DNA from: Rikenellaceae bacterium
GTDB taxonomy: Bacteria > Bacteroidota > Bacteroidia > Bacteroidales > Rikenellaceae
Length of the DNA stretch: 64,000 nt
Direction of reading: 5' to 3'
Assembly: GCA_015059955.1 (NCBI GenBank)
Contig: SUZK01000001.1
Coordinates: forward strand, 344,415 to 408,414
Shown in pieces: positions 17,455 to 28,300 of this stretch. The notes beneath the pieces are model-generated. The model was given only the letters and a program-made list of their open reading frames with translations, searched no databases and was not told the DNA's origin. Both the position numbers and the translations under genes were made by a program. The first letter of the stretch is position 1. Every line of letters begins with the position of its first letter.

Positions 17455-17488
17455 AAAAAATCGGAGCCTCCCTCGCGGGAAGCTCCGA
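17455..17488 (-). terminator. Terminator of the 17528-20698 lipoprotein gene
   Basis: A TCGGAGC/GCTCCGA stem (17461-17467 with 17482-17488) with an inner TCCC/GGGA pairing, followed on the minus strand by six T's. It lies about 40 bases after the stop codon. Confidence 0.85.
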
Positions 17489-17527
17489 AGAGTTAAACTC
17501 TATATAAGTTGTTGGTGTGCTACTTAA

Positions 17528-20500
17528 TTAGGCAACTGAATTATTAGAAGTACCCTTGTAGGTAGTGTTGCCAATAGTGATGTCTACCTTAACATAGCCA
17601 CCATTGTTAGTGTCGATCATTGCACCATTACCAGTGAACTCAACAGCGTTGCCGTTAAGAGTTGCTGATGAAGCACCCCATACATTGAACTTAACACCTG
17701 TCAAAACGATAACATCGCCGCCATTATCACCAGTAAGAGTTACACTGTAACCTGTTATTGGATTGCCAGCTACATTACCAGCTGTAAATGCCCATGGATC
17801 GAATGTTACAGGACCCTCTGGCACAACAGTCTGCTCTACCTTCTCAACCTTCAAGATTGCGGTTGTAGGGTTGAAGGCGAAGTTGTACGTACCAGCAGCA
17901 ATAGCTATATCCTGGCCACCCAATGTAAGCTGGTTGTCGCCCTCCTGGATAGGGTCACCACCATACTTGCCACCACCATCACTCACTTCCCACTGACCAT
18001 TCTTACGAACAAGGAACTTTCCATCGGTAGCAAACTCGAAGTTCTCAATACGATACCATCCATCATCGCCCTTTTCCATGAGAACATCCGGACCCCAATC
18101 GTTGAATGAGCCGACAATACCATATGTATCCTCCCCTGGAACTACGATGTCGTAGCGCTCGTAGTACTTGTCGCTATCGAGGACAACGCCTACGATATCC
18201 TCAGTCTGGCTACCTTTACCATTGTTGAAGATAAGGTTTACAGTCTGGCCGTCCCACTCCTCAGTGTAGGTGTATGAGAACTCACCATTGCCGTTGTTTG
18301 TCATCAACGTACCTGGCCAACCGCCGGCGATCTCACCAGCGTCAGTCCATGAGTAGAAGTACATCTCAGGCATTGCATCGTTAACCTTAACAGTTACTGT
18401 GCGTGGCTGCTTAGGCTTAACAAGGTTGTTCTGGTCGATAGTCATTGTAGCTACAACGTCGCCGAGAACAGCTGTGATGGTTATAACGCCATCAACGCAG
18501 GTCAAACCAGTACCCTCAACAGCTGTAGGCACACCATACGCAACACCGCCAATATTGATATTGCTAATGTGGAAACCATTACCGGCATTACCTGCGCTCT
18601 CGTAGTAGATTGCAGGATTTGGATACCATGAGTCCCACTCTGAAGCATTCTTAACACCTGCCTCAGTAGCAAAGTAGTCAGAAACATAGAGAGTTGCTGT
18701 ATCGCCATTGTCGTTAGTGAGGTCGAATATGTAGACGTAGCCAATGTAATTCTTGTACTCCATCTTGTTGAATGAGGTAGCAATGCTTGGCATCTCGGTC
18801 TTTGCAGTTACGGTAGCAGGATTTGACGCCTTGTAGCGCTCCTCGTTGTCTGCAAGAGCAACGATATTGAATGTGTACTCAGTGTTGTAGTCGCCAGTGA
18901 ATGTATACTCGCATTCTTCAACGAATACTGGCATCTCAGTACCTACGGTGATACCATACTTATCTGCACCAGTGATAGCCTCCCAAGTGAGCTTGATAGT
19001 GTTATCCTCTGCCTCGGCAGTAACTACTGGAGTGGCGAGCAACTCTGCACCGATAGCGATAGTCACCTCAGCAGCCTCCGATGGGTAATTCTTAGCCTCG
19101 TCAGCAGGAACAGCCACAACAGAGAGGGTGTACTCGGTAGCGAACTCGCCAGTGAATGTATACTCGCATACGTCAACGAATACTGGCATCTCGGTGCCGT
19201 TGGTTACAGAGTATGAGCCAGCGCCCTCAACTGCCGCCCATGACAAGGTGATAACGTTCTCAACAGCTGAAGCAGCAACTACTGGAGTAGCAAGAGTGGT
19301 CATAGCAAGAGCCTCACCCTTAAACTCGAAACGAATGTTGTTGAATACCTCATCATCGAAGGTATAGTATAGGTCGAACTGTGCGTGGATGCCATCATTC
19401 CAGTTAGAAATGCGCAATGTACCGCTGGTTACGGTTGCAGGCTCTGCAGCACGTGTAGCATCTACCATAAAGTTGGTGATAGTGAAGGTGTTCTTTACAA
19501 GGTCGCCCTCTGAAGCTACAAACTCAGCCTTACCAACAGGGTTGAGCTTGCCGGTTGTCTGGTTTACAGCATCCTTAGGAACAATGAGTGTGAAGCTGTT
19601 TGCACCGCTGATGATATCGAACTCATAGTTGCCATTAGCGTTAAGCTCGCCATAGCCCCAGTTGCCATTCTCAATCGTTACAACCTCATCGTCCCAGTTG
19701 CGGATATACTCGCCATCGAAGTTGTCGTCGATAGAGATAGTGATATCGTTCTGGAGGGTGAGCAAGTTACCTACGATAGTTGTAAGGTGGTTACGCTCCA
19801 ATGGAATCTGAGTGTTGAAGTCGTGAGAGTTGATTACTCGACCATCCTTACCAGTAACCTCGATTGTGAAGTTAACCTCCTGAGCGCCTACTGTCTCGTC
19901 AGCAGCGAGAATGTAGTCAGCAAAGAGTGTCATATTCTGCTCAAGCTCATCGTAACCCTTAGTGTAAGGGGCATCCTTAGCAACGGTGTATGTGTACTCG
20001 TTGATGGTCTCGCCCTCGGCAACACCTGTAACAGCGTTAAGGGTGGTGAGAAGCTTGTGGTTGTAGAACTTAACCTCTACCTTCTCTGGCTCTGAGCCGA
20101 TGTTAACCTCGTCGTAGTCAGTAGTGATAACACGAATCTTACCGAATGGACGCTTCAAAACAAGGCTCTCCTCGATACCGTTGTTGCCCACCTTAAGATC
20201 CTTCTGGATGAAGTATGCATCCTGGCACTCGTCCATAGCTACAGCATTGCCAAGGCGGGTAACCTTGTTAAGGTCGGTTGTGTCGTAGTAGAGGTCATCC
20301 TCGCTACCCTGATTTACGAAGTCTGCCCATACTACGAAGCGGTAGTCGCGGTTAGGAACAAGACGAACCGTAAACATTGTCTCCTGGTACTCGTCGTAAG
20401 TCTTAATCTCGCGCTTCTTGATTGGGGTCTCAAGGTTTGCGTAGCCGTCGGTTACATCGTAGATCTCGAGCATGTAACGAACGTCATACAAGCCCCACTC

Positions 20501-20698
20501 GTCAGCTGAGAAGTTGTCGATGGCACCAAGACCACTGTTCATGTCGGTCTCGCCAGAACGCGTTGCCAACTCTGGCACGCCTACACCGATGTTCACCTCC
20601 ACCATGTCGCCATTAGTGGCGTTGTGGATGTTTTCATCCTGCTGGCACGATACGCCTAAAAGCGCAATACCCATAAGGAAGAATAAAAACTTTTTCAT
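17528..20698 (-). CDS. Large lipoprotein: DUF6562/fimbrillin-like, two FN3, SusE/F-like domains
   Basis: A 1056-residue lipoprotein with lipobox GVSC (Cys18) and acidic residues after it. Residues about 30-330 look like a fimbrillin-like domain of the DUF6562 type (MVEVNIGVGVPELATRSG). Two tandem FN3-like domains share the phrase GTEMPVFV and lie at about 470-640. Further on are a segment like a CBM26 starch-binding module (YFYSWTDAGEIAGGWPG) and one like the SusE/SusF repeats (VGSFNDWGPDVLMEKGDDGW). These suggest binding of glucan-type polysaccharide at the surface. No SusC/SusD pair is nearby. The gene is monocistronic with its own promoter and terminator and a roughly 150-base leader. Confidence 0.82.
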   Translation of the reverse strand: MKKFLFFLMGIALLGVSCQQDENIHNATNGDMVEVNIGVGVPELATRSGETDMNSGLGAIDNFSADEWGLYDVRYMLEIYDVTDGYANLETPIKKREIKTYDEYQETMFTVRLVPNRDYRFVVWADFVNQGSEDDLYYDTTDLNKVTRLGNAVAMDECQDAYFIQKDLKVGNNGIEESLVLKRPFGKIRVITTDYDEVNIGSEPEKVEVKFYNHKLLTTLNAVTGVAEGETINEYTYTVAKDAPYTKGYDELEQNMTLFADYILAADETVGAQEVNFTIEVTGKDGRVINSHDFNTQIPLERNHLTTIVGNLLTLQNDITISIDDNFDGEYIRNWDDEVVTIENGNWGYGELNANGNYEFDIISGANSFTLIVPKDAVNQTTGKLNPVGKAEFVASEGDLVKNTFTITNFMVDATRAAEPATVTSGTLRISNWNDGIHAQFDLYYTFDDEVFNNIRFEFKGEALAMTTLATPVVAASAVENVITLSWAAVEGAGSYSVTNGTEMPVFVDVCEYTFTGEFATEYTLSVVAVPADEAKNYPSEAAEVTIAIGAELLATPVVTAEAEDNTIKLTWEAITGADKYGITVGTEMPVFVEECEYTFTGDYNTEYTFNIVALADNEERYKASNPATVTAKTEMPSIATSFNKMEYKNYIGYVYIFDLTNDNGDTATLYVSDYFATEAGVKNASEWDSWYPNPAIYYESAGNAGNGFHISNINIGGVAYGVPTAVEGTGLTCVDGVITITAVLGDVVATMTIDQNNLVKPKQPRTVTVKVNDAMPEMYFYSWTDAGEIAGGWPGTLMTNNGNGEFSYTYTEEWDGQTVNLIFNNGKGSQTEDIVGVVLDSDKYYERYDIVVPGEDTYGIVGSFNDWGPDVLMEKGDDGWYRIENFEFATDGKFLVRKNGQWEVSDGGGKYGGDPIQEGDNQLTLGGQDIAIAAGTYNFAFNPTTAILKVEKVEQTVVPEGPVTFDPWAFTAGNVAGNPITGYSVTLTGDNGGDVIVLTGVKFNVWGASSATLNGNAVEFTGNGAMIDTNNGGYVKVDITIGNTTYKGTSNNSVA

Positions 20699-20852
20699 AG
20701 CGTTTTTTGTGTTAGTTATTTGTTGTTGTATGTTTTACTGTATGCGTTGCTTGTTATAATTGGCTAACCTATAGGCTGTTAGCTCGTAATCACCATCTCG
20801 TGCGCTCGCGTTGGTACATGTATTCGCGTGCGTACGCACCCACATCTTCACG

Positions 20853-20884
20853 CAAAGATATGTATTTTATGGCAATTTACCAAA
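20853..20884 (-). promoter_or_regulatory. Promoter of the 17528-20698 lipoprotein gene
   Basis: On the minus strand TTTG (20881-20884) and TATCTTTG (20853-20860) are exactly 20 bases apart. The predicted start near 20846 gives a leader of about 148 bases, which contains a perfect 12-base palindrome (20828-20839, GTGCGTACGCAC) and a GCTAAC/GTTAGC hairpin (20763-20783). Confidence 0.8.
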
Positions 20885-20905
20885 TGTTTTTAGTCCAAAA
20901 GTGAT

Positions 20906-20943
20906 AAAAATCGGGATGACTAAAAGTAAATTAGTTATCCCGA
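20906..20943 (-). terminator. Terminator of the GH3 gene, CTAA/TTAG hairpin family
   Basis: A 13-base-pair stem (20911-20923 with 20931-20943, one G-T pair) with a 7-base loop, followed on the minus strand by five T's. The apex CTAA-loop-TTAG and the GGGATGAC arm recur in the hairpins at 42741 and 47312. Confidence 0.8.
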
Positions 20944-20989
20944 CTTTGTCATGAGGTTATTCAGCCTCACCACGCTATTTTATTGCGAA

Positions 20990-23212
20990 CTATCTTAGCT
21001 CAAATCTCTTTGTAAGGCGCACATCGGCCGACGACGCACCTACATACAAAACGAACTCTCCTGGCTCAACCACCCAGCCACCGACCTCGCTGCTATAGTA
21101 GCATAGCTTATCTGCCGAGATATCAAACGTAACATCCTTTGACTCGCCTGGTTGAAGCTCTATCTTGGCAAAGTCTTTAAGCTCCTTTTTAGGGCGTGGC
21201 TGCTGCGACTCGCAGTCTCCGATATAGAGCTGAACAATCTCCTTGCCAGCGCGCTTGCCAGTATTTGTCACCGTGAGCGTAGCCTGCAATGTCTCATCCT
21301 TGCCGAAGACATCAGATGATAGACGTAGATTGCTATATTTGAACGTGGTGTAGCTCAGACCATGACCAAAAGCGAAGAGGGGTTTTATGTTGTGCTCCTC
21401 AAAGCCACGGTAGCCCACAAAGATGTCTTCATAATAGACAGCCTTATCAGGGTTGGGGAAGGTGCATTTGCCACTATGCGATGGGTAGTCCTCGAGCTTC
21501 ACACCAAAGGTGAATGGTAACTTACCGCTGGGGTTAACCTCGCCCGAGAGCACGCGTGCAATGGCGTTGCCCGACTCCGAGCCGAGATACCATGCCTGTA
21601 CGACAGACTCAACATCGTTGAGCCAAGGCATAGCCACAGCATTGCCCGATACGAGGACTATCGTCAGATGTTTAGTCTCATCTGCTAATGCCTTGATAAC
21701 CTCATCCTGAGCGTAGGGTAGGCCATACTGCGTACGGTCAGCACCCTCGCAGTCCTGTGTCTCGCTCTTGTTGAGGCCTCCGATAAATATCACATGGTCA
21801 GCGCCCTTGGCAAGCTCCACAGCCTCGGCAATAAGCTCCTCAGAGGTGCGGTCATCTTCGAGATTTTGACCCGTCACAACGCCGTTATAGTCGCCCGTAA
21901 CATCGCCAACATAGCCGCGGGCGTAGATGATCTCGGCGCGGTCGCCGTAGTAGTTGCGCAGACCATCGAGTGGCGATACCTCATACTTCACCTTGAGCGA
22001 CGAGCTACCACCACCCACGGTCATCATCTTGATGGCGTTCTCGCCAACGACGAGGATGCGCTTGGCATCGGCGGCTATTGGGAGGTTGTTGCTTGCGTTC
22101 TTGAGAAGCACGATGCCCTCCTCGGCAATGTGGCGTGCTGCTGCTGAGTGCTCCTCGGAGCACATCGCGCCATAGGGCTTGTAGGGGTTCATCGCTGTGC
22201 GGAAGGTGAGGCGTAGCACGCGACGCACCTTGTCGTCAAGCTCCTCGGTGCCCACCTCGCCACTCTCGATAAGTCGCTTATATGGCTGTGCCATGTAGTA
22301 CATATCGTAGGCGTTGCTTGCACCCTCCGTAAGACCATCTGTCCACGAGCCAAATTCCAGGTCAAGACCGTTGCGAATAGCCTCGATGGTCGAGTGTGTG
22401 CCACCCCAGTCCGAGATAACAACACCATCGAAGCCCCACTCGCCCTTGAGTATGTGGTTGATTAGTCGGTCGTTATGGCAGGCGTAGGTGCCATCATATT
22501 TGTTGTATGAGCCCATGATGCTCCACGCTCCACCCTCGATAACGGCAGCCTTGAATGCGGGTAGATATATTTCGTAGAGGGCGCGATCCGAGAGTTCGAC
22601 GTCCACCGTGTGGCGGTGTAGCTCCTCGTTATTTAGGGCATAGTGCTTCACACATGCTGCCACGCCTTGGCGCTGAACGCCCTTGACATATGGTACGACC
22701 ATCTGTGCTGCGAGGTATGGGTCCTCACCCATATACTCGAAATTGCGGCCACAAAGTGGAGTGCGATAGATATTCACACCTGGGCCCAGAAGCACATCCT
22801 TATCGCGGAAGCGTGCCTCCTCGCCTATGGACACGCCGTAGAGGTCGGAGGCTTGGCGGTTCCATGTCGCTGCAAGACAGGTGAGGGCGGGGAATGCTAT
22901 GCACGAGTCGTTTGTCCACTTTGCCTGCTCCCACTCATCCCACAATACCTCGGGGCGTATGCCGTGAGGTCCATCGGTGCACCATATCTCGGCTATACCG
23001 AGGCGTGGTACGCCTGGTGACGAGAACTTCGACTGTGCGTGGATGATGGCAATCTTCTCGTCGAGGGTCATGCGGCTTAGGGCATCCTCAATACGCTCCT
23101 CGATATCTGCATCGGGGTTGAGATAGATGTGGCGTCGTGGCGCATCCTGCGCTGTGGCGCTTGTCGCAACTCCTATGGCGAGGAGTGCGAGGGCGATGAT
23201 TATACGTTTCAT
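20990..23212 (-). CDS. Glycoside hydrolase family 3, beta-glucosidase type
   Basis: A 740-residue secreted enzyme with a signal peptide (cleavage near ATA/Q22). The GH3 barrel carries the substrate-binding KHY motif (189-191) and the nucleophile Asp268 in VVISDWGG. The second GH3 domain follows (VGENA, LVSGNAVAMPWL), and a C-terminal fibronectin-like domain covers about 640-740. It hydrolyses terminal beta-linked sugars, most likely beta-glucosides, probably in the periplasm; the exact substrate cannot be told. It has its own promoter and terminator. The neighbour with starch-binding-like domains makes a glycan-use role plausible. Confidence 0.9.
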   Translation of the reverse strand: MKRIIIALALLAIGVATSATAQDAPRRHIYLNPDADIEERIEDALSRMTLDEKIAIIHAQSKFSSPGVPRLGIAEIWCTDGPHGIRPEVLWDEWEQAKWTNDSCIAFPALTCLAATWNRQASDLYGVSIGEEARFRDKDVLLGPGVNIYRTPLCGRNFEYMGEDPYLAAQMVVPYVKGVQRQGVAACVKHYALNNEELHRHTVDVELSDRALYEIYLPAFKAAVIEGGAWSIMGSYNKYDGTYACHNDRLINHILKGEWGFDGVVISDWGGTHSTIEAIRNGLDLEFGSWTDGLTEGASNAYDMYYMAQPYKRLIESGEVGTEELDDKVRRVLRLTFRTAMNPYKPYGAMCSEEHSAAARHIAEEGIVLLKNASNNLPIAADAKRILVVGENAIKMMTVGGGSSSLKVKYEVSPLDGLRNYYGDRAEIIYARGYVGDVTGDYNGVVTGQNLEDDRTSEELIAEAVELAKGADHVIFIGGLNKSETQDCEGADRTQYGLPYAQDEVIKALADETKHLTIVLVSGNAVAMPWLNDVESVVQAWYLGSESGNAIARVLSGEVNPSGKLPFTFGVKLEDYPSHSGKCTFPNPDKAVYYEDIFVGYRGFEEHNIKPLFAFGHGLSYTTFKYSNLRLSSDVFGKDETLQATLTVTNTGKRAGKEIVQLYIGDCESQQPRPKKELKDFAKIELQPGESKDVTFDISADKLCYYSSEVGGWVVEPGEFVLYVGASSADVRLTKRFELR

Positions 23213-23248
23213 ATGATATAAGTTTATTTGTTGCGACTCTGCTGACTA

Positions 23249-23280
23249 CAAATGTAGCAATTTTTTATCGAAAAAGCAAA
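23249..23280 (-). promoter_or_regulatory. Promoter of the GH3 gene
   Basis: On the minus strand TTTG (23277-23280) and TACATTTG (23249-23256) are 20 bases apart. The -33 box lies inside the end of the preceding radical SAM gene. Confidence 0.78.
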
Positions 23281-24209
23281 TCCCCTTGACGTGCACCCAC
23301 GACACGCATCTTACTTATTAGACGGTTACGTAGCTCGTCCATGCGTATACCTCCCAGTGGCGAGTGTAGGAGTAGGTGGCGTGGTGCGGTAGATGCAATA
23401 CGCTCGATGGCGATGTCAGGGTCGAGACGACGTAGGATGTCGATGATAAGCTCGATGTAGTCGTCGATAGTGTAGCTCTCACCGAAGAGAAAGTGCTCGG
23501 GGTGCGACGACCACTCCTCGGCCATCGGCGTTGAGCGATATATTTGTAGCTGGTGAAACTTTATAAAGTCGGGTTTTAGCGAGTTTATTAGCTCTGTCTG
23601 CTCAATAAGCTGTGTGCGGCTCTCGCCTGGTAAGCCGAGTATAAAGTGTGCTCCTACCTCGATGTTACGAGTCTTTGTGAGCTCTACGGCATGCACAGCG
23701 TCGGCGTACGTGTGGCCGCGATTAACATGCTTGAGTGTGGCGTCCGAGGTGGACTCGATGCCATACTCTATGGCGATATAGTGGCTCTTGGATAAATGCT
23801 CCAAAAGGTTGAGTATTTCGGAACTTATGCAGTCGGGGCGTGTGCCTATGATTAGGCCTTCTATCTTGGGGTGTTGTAGCGCCTCTTGGTATAGCTTTTC
23901 AAGAAGTTCTATTGGTGCGTATGTATTGCTACCCGATTGAAAATAAGCAATATAATACTCGGCATAACGTCTGCGTGCGGCATGAAATGCTATGCCTCTC
24001 TCTATCTGTTCGGTGATGCTCTGCGTGGTGCGACAATAGTCAGGTGAAAATGCCTCGTTAAGACAAAAAGTGCAGCCGCCATGAGCTACCCTCCCATCGC
24101 GGTTGGGGCATCCCATGGCGGCATCTATTGCAAGCTTCTGTACACGACCTCCAAGGCGACGTCGCATGGCTGAGCCATAGTCGTTGTATGGAGTGTCGTG
24201 GGGCTGCAT
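23265..24209 (-). CDS. Radical SAM protein, TIGR01212/YhcC family
   Basis: A 314-residue protein of the YhcC/YtqA radical SAM family. The cluster cysteines lie in CPNRDGRVAHGGCTFC, with the unusual long first spacing of this family, and NDYGSAMRRRLGGRVQKLAID is the family's N-terminal region. The phrase IIGTRPDC is also typical. The reaction is not established. It starts 5 bases after tsaD and is probably co-transcribed with it. Confidence 0.88.
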   Translation of the reverse strand: MQPHDTPYNDYGSAMRRRLGGRVQKLAIDAAMGCPNRDGRVAHGGCTFCLNEAFSPDYCRTTQSITEQIERGIAFHAARRRYAEYYIAYFQSGSNTYAPIELLEKLYQEALQHPKIEGLIIGTRPDCISSEILNLLEHLSKSHYIAIEYGIESTSDATLKHVNRGHTYADAVHAVELTKTRNIEVGAHFILGLPGESRTQLIEQTELINSLKPDFIKFHQLQIYRSTPMAEEWSSHPEHFLFGESYTIDDYIELIIDILRRLDPDIAIERIASTAPRHLLLHSPLGGIRMDELRNRLISKMRVVGARQGDLLFR

Positions 24210-24214
24210 GGTGG

Positions 24215-25246
24215 CTACTTTTGTAGGTCTTCGAGGCGCGCTACTGGCGACACTTCGAGGTTGCTCAACTCACCTGCCATATAGCGGTAATAACCGGCGG
24301 TGGCAATCATCGCTGCGTTGTCGGTCGTAAACTTCAACTCGGGGAGGAATGTGCGCCATCCACGACGCTTGCCCGCCTCGGCTATCGCATTGCGAAGTCC
24401 CGAGTTGGCCGAAACACCACCGGCGATGGCTATATCCTTGATACCCGTAGCCTTAGAGGCTTTGATGACCTTGTCGAGAAGAATCTCTATAATGGTGCGT
24501 TGCAACGATGCGCAGAGGTCGGCTTTGTTCTCCTCGACGAAGTTTGGGTTCTCCTTAACGGCGTCGCGCAGCGTGTATAGGAACGATGTTTTAAGACCTG
24601 AGAATGAGTAGTCGAACTCACCCTCTACGTGTGGCTTCGCGAACTTGAAGGCTTGGCTATCGCCCTCCTTGGCAAGTCTATCTATGACGGGTCCTCCAGG
24701 GTAGGGTAGTCCCATCACCTTGGCGCACTTGTCGAATGCCTCACCTGCGGCATCGTCGATGGTGGTGCCAATAATCTCCATCTCGGTAGGTGAGTCGACG
24801 CGCACAATCTGGGTGTGGCCACCACTTACAAGAAGACAGAGGAATGGGAAGTCGGGGTGTGGCAACTCGCGGTCGGGCATATCTACGAAGTGAGAAAGGA
24901 TATGTCCCTGGAGGTGGTTGACCTCGACAAGCGGAATGTTGTTTGCAATAGATAGTCCCTTGGCGAATGATACACCCACAAGCAGCGAGCCGAGAAGTCC
25001 TGGGCCGCGGGTGAAGGCGATGGCATCGACTTTGTCGATGGTTATGCCCGCCTCCTTGAGTGCTGTGTCTACCACGGGGATAATATTCTGCTGATGGGCG
25101 CGTGAGGCGAGCTCGGGAATTACTCCGCCATACTTCTGATGCACTGCCTGTGAGGCAATTACATTGGAAAGCAGGGTGCGATTTCTGATTACCGCAGCCG
25201 AGGTGTCGTCACACGAAGATTCGATGCCCAATATTGTAATATCCAT
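24215..25246 (-). CDS. tsaD: tRNA N6-adenosine threonylcarbamoyltransferase TsaD
   Basis: A 343-residue protein of the Kae1/TsaD family that transfers the threonylcarbamoyl group to A37 of ANN-decoding tRNAs. I choose the ATG at 25246, giving MDITILGIESSCDDTSAA, the usual family start. A start seven codons earlier (25267) is possible but unusual. The metal ligands NHLQGH (two His three residues apart) and the ATP-site IAGGVSANSGLR are present. It is divergent from tamB. Confidence 0.94.
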   Translation of the reverse strand: MDITILGIESSCDDTSAAVIRNRTLLSNVIASQAVHQKYGGVIPELASRAHQQNIIPVVDTALKEAGITIDKVDAIAFTRGPGLLGSLLVGVSFAKGLSIANNIPLVEVNHLQGHILSHFVDMPDRELPHPDFPFLCLLVSGGHTQIVRVDSPTEMEIIGTTIDDAAGEAFDKCAKVMGLPYPGGPVIDRLAKEGDSQAFKFAKPHVEGEFDYSFSGLKTSFLYTLRDAVKENPNFVEENKADLCASLQRTIIEILLDKVIKASKATGIKDIAIAGGVSANSGLRNAIAEAGKRRGWRTFLPELKFTTDNAAMIATAGYYRYMAGELSNLEVSPVARLEDLQK

Positions 25247-25270
25247 ATCGGAATAATTTTTTTGCAAATC

Positions 25271-25290
25271 TTTTCTATTTTAATAGAAAA
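25271..25290. promoter_or_regulatory. Perfect palindrome between tsaD and tamB
   Basis: TTTTCTATT and AATAGAAAA form a perfect 9-base inverted repeat around TT in the 100-base divergent spacer, just before the tamB -7 box. It could be an operator or a chance AT-rich palindrome. Confidence 0.35.
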
Positions 25291-25294
25291 TGAT

Positions 25295-25302
25295 TACTTT
25301 TG
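25295..25302 (+). promoter_or_regulatory. -7 box of tamB
   Basis: TACTTTTG fits TAnnTTTG and lies about 45 bases before the tamB ATG. A TTTG at -33 with the usual spacing is not seen. Confidence 0.5.
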
Positions 25303-25346
25303 TAGGTTAATTGTTGTAAACTCTTAAAACCATTATCGAGGTTTCA

Positions 25347-28300
25347 ATGCGCAAAGTTATAAAAATATTGGCAAAGGTGCTATCGACCATCATTTTGTTG
25401 TCGATATTTTTGCCCATATCTGTAACTTTGTTGCTCAGCGTTGACTCCATTCAGAACTTCGTTGTCGACAAGGCGACCGAGTTCCTGAGCGGTAAACTCG
25501 GCACGAAGGTCTCTATTGATCGTGTCGACCTCGATCTCTTCTCTAAGGTTCGACTCCAAGGCTTCTATGTCGAGGATCATGAGCAGCAGCCGCTACTATA
25601 TGTGGGTGAGGCTAAGGCGCGCATAGCGAGTCTCGACATTAAGAATACGGGCCTTGTGCTCGAGGATGCTGAGCTTAGCGATGGTGAGCTACACCTCCGC
25701 GAGATGGAGTCGGGTGAGTTGAATATCCGTCCTATTGTGCAGTTCTTGACCAAGAAGGAGGGTAAGAGTGACTTTCGACTATACATCGACAAGATAAAGG
25801 TTCGCAATCTTCAGTTTACCTACGAGCGTCTTGAACATCGCAACCCAGTCTATGGTGTGGACTATGGCGATATGGATATACGCAATATCAATGGTCTTGT
25901 TCGTAACTTCGCGTTGGTGCGTGGCGCTGTGAGCTGCGATGTGTATAATATGTCGGCGGCCGAGAAGAGTGGCTTCGTGCTCAATGACCTAACAGCTGGT
26001 ATATTCGTCGACAGGGGACTCATCGAGTTTACCGATCTCGACGCTTCGACTGCTCGCTCGTCGTTGAATATGCCGCGCATAACAATCAATGGCCGAGATT
26101 GGCGACAGTACAAATATTACATCGACTCGGTGAAGATGCGTGGCGATATCACTAATGCCACAATACACTCCTCGGATATTGCCTATTTTGCCCCTGGCCT
26201 ACGCGAGTGGGATGTCGAGCTAAGGGATGTTAGTGGTAGGTTCGAAGGCTATGTGCGCGACTTTACTGCCGAGATAGGCGGTGTGTCGCTGGGTAATGAT
26301 AGCCGCCTTGTGGCTGATGCACATATCACGGGACTCCCCGACTGGCGCAACGCCTACTACGATGTCGATATTGCAGAGTCGTTTGTTACGGCTGCCGATG
26401 CCACCTATTTAGCCAAGGAGGTGTCTCGTCGCGAACTCCCTGCGAAGGTGCAGGATATAGTGAGAGGCGTCAACTGGGTAGATGTCAAGGGTAGTTACGA
26501 TGGTACGTTGGTTGATTTCCATGTAGATGGCGATGTGCGTTCGGGTGTCGGTGGTGTCGATGCCAATGTTAAGATACGCCGTCATACGAGCGGTAGCGTC
26601 GATGTCAAGGGCGATGTCGCTACACGCAATCTCAATGTGGGCCGCGTGCTGAATATCCCTAAGTTAGGTCGCGTGGATGTCTCTGTTGTCGGTGAGACAA
26701 GCATCGGTGAGAGCATATACGCTAAGGCGACGGCCGAGATAGCGAAGGTGGAGTATGGTGCAAACTGCTTCGATGATATAAGTGTCGATGGCGAGTATGA
26801 CCGTGGCAACTGCTGGGCTAAGGTAGTCTCTAACGACGAGGCTCTAAACTTCGCCTTTGATGGCGCTATGGACCTCACACTCGAGCGTCCTACATACTTG
26901 ATGGAGCTCAATCTCGCCCATGCCGACCTCCGAGCCTTAGGCATAAATAAGCGTGACTCTATATCGACAATATCTATGAGCATCGGTGCCGAGGCTGAGG
27001 GCCGTAATATAGATGACCTTGTGGGTCGTTTGAGTATCGCCGATGCCGAATATAACTATCCTAATGGCACCATCGCTACCGATAGGATAGACTTCTCGAT
27101 GTATGGTGATGAGGGCTTGCGTGCCGCGATGCTCCAGTCAGAGTTCCTCAATGTTCAGTACCAGAGCTACTTGAAGTATAGCGATGCATATAGCTATATC
27201 TATAATTTTGTGATGACCTACATCCCGCTGTTGTATGACGACAAGGCGGAGAAGCGCGCACTAAATACCGAGTATGAGAACGATGTGACGATGCTTAAGG
27301 TGGCTGTGGGCGATAAGATTAACGAGCTCTTGGATGCCATCGCGCCGAGTCTGCTCGTAGCACCCGATACGCAGGCGTCGTTGGCTTTTAGCCCTAATAG
27401 CAATATGATGATATTGAATGGTGGCTCCGAGACCTTGGAGTATCGTGGTGTCATTATGGCAAATGCCTCGTTTAACATTGAGAAAAAACAAAAGGATTCG
27501 TTGTCTCTGTGGTTGGAGTCGTCGTGCATCTATCTTGGTTCGCGCCCCTTCATGCCTAAGTTTAATGTTACGGGCGGTGCACGAGAGAACAGGGCATCGC
27601 TACGTGCAGGATTTGCCAGTGATGACGGCAAGGCGTCGGGTATGCTTGGCTTAAGGGCTAACTTCAGCCGCGATGAACTGACCAAGCGCCGTGGCATGCA
27701 TCTCGACATCACCCCATCGCACTTTACTAACGATAGCGTGCAGTGGCGCCTATCGTCGCGCGGTGGTATCAATATATCGTCGTCGCGTATCAGTGTTGAT
27801 CATCTTCGTATTACGCATCCTGGCCAGGAGCTCGTTGTTGATGGCGTGGCTTCGAAGTCGCGCGAGGATAAGCTGACACTTACGCTCAACAACTTTAATA
27901 TATCGCCACTAACAGCTCTTGTGAGCCGCTGGGGGTATGAGGTCGATGGTAGGTCGAATGGCTATGCTATTGTCAAGTCGGCACTTAGCAACCCTGAGAT
28001 TGAGGCAAACATCGAGCTTGATAGCGTACGTGTGAATGGCCTGCTTGCGCCACCACAGAGGGTCACCTCCGACTGGGACTTTGCGCAGAATAGAGCCCGC
28101 GTCTATATCATCGACCGCATCACGCAGGATACATCCGTAAGGGGCTACTATCAGCCTGTGGGTAATCGCTACCTCGCCTCGGCAAAGATGAATCGCCTCA
28201 AGTTGGAACTTATACAGCCCTTCCTGCGCGGCATCGTGTCCGACATCGAGGGTACGGGCGATATAGATGTGCGTATCGAGGGTAAGGGGCGTATGGCTAA

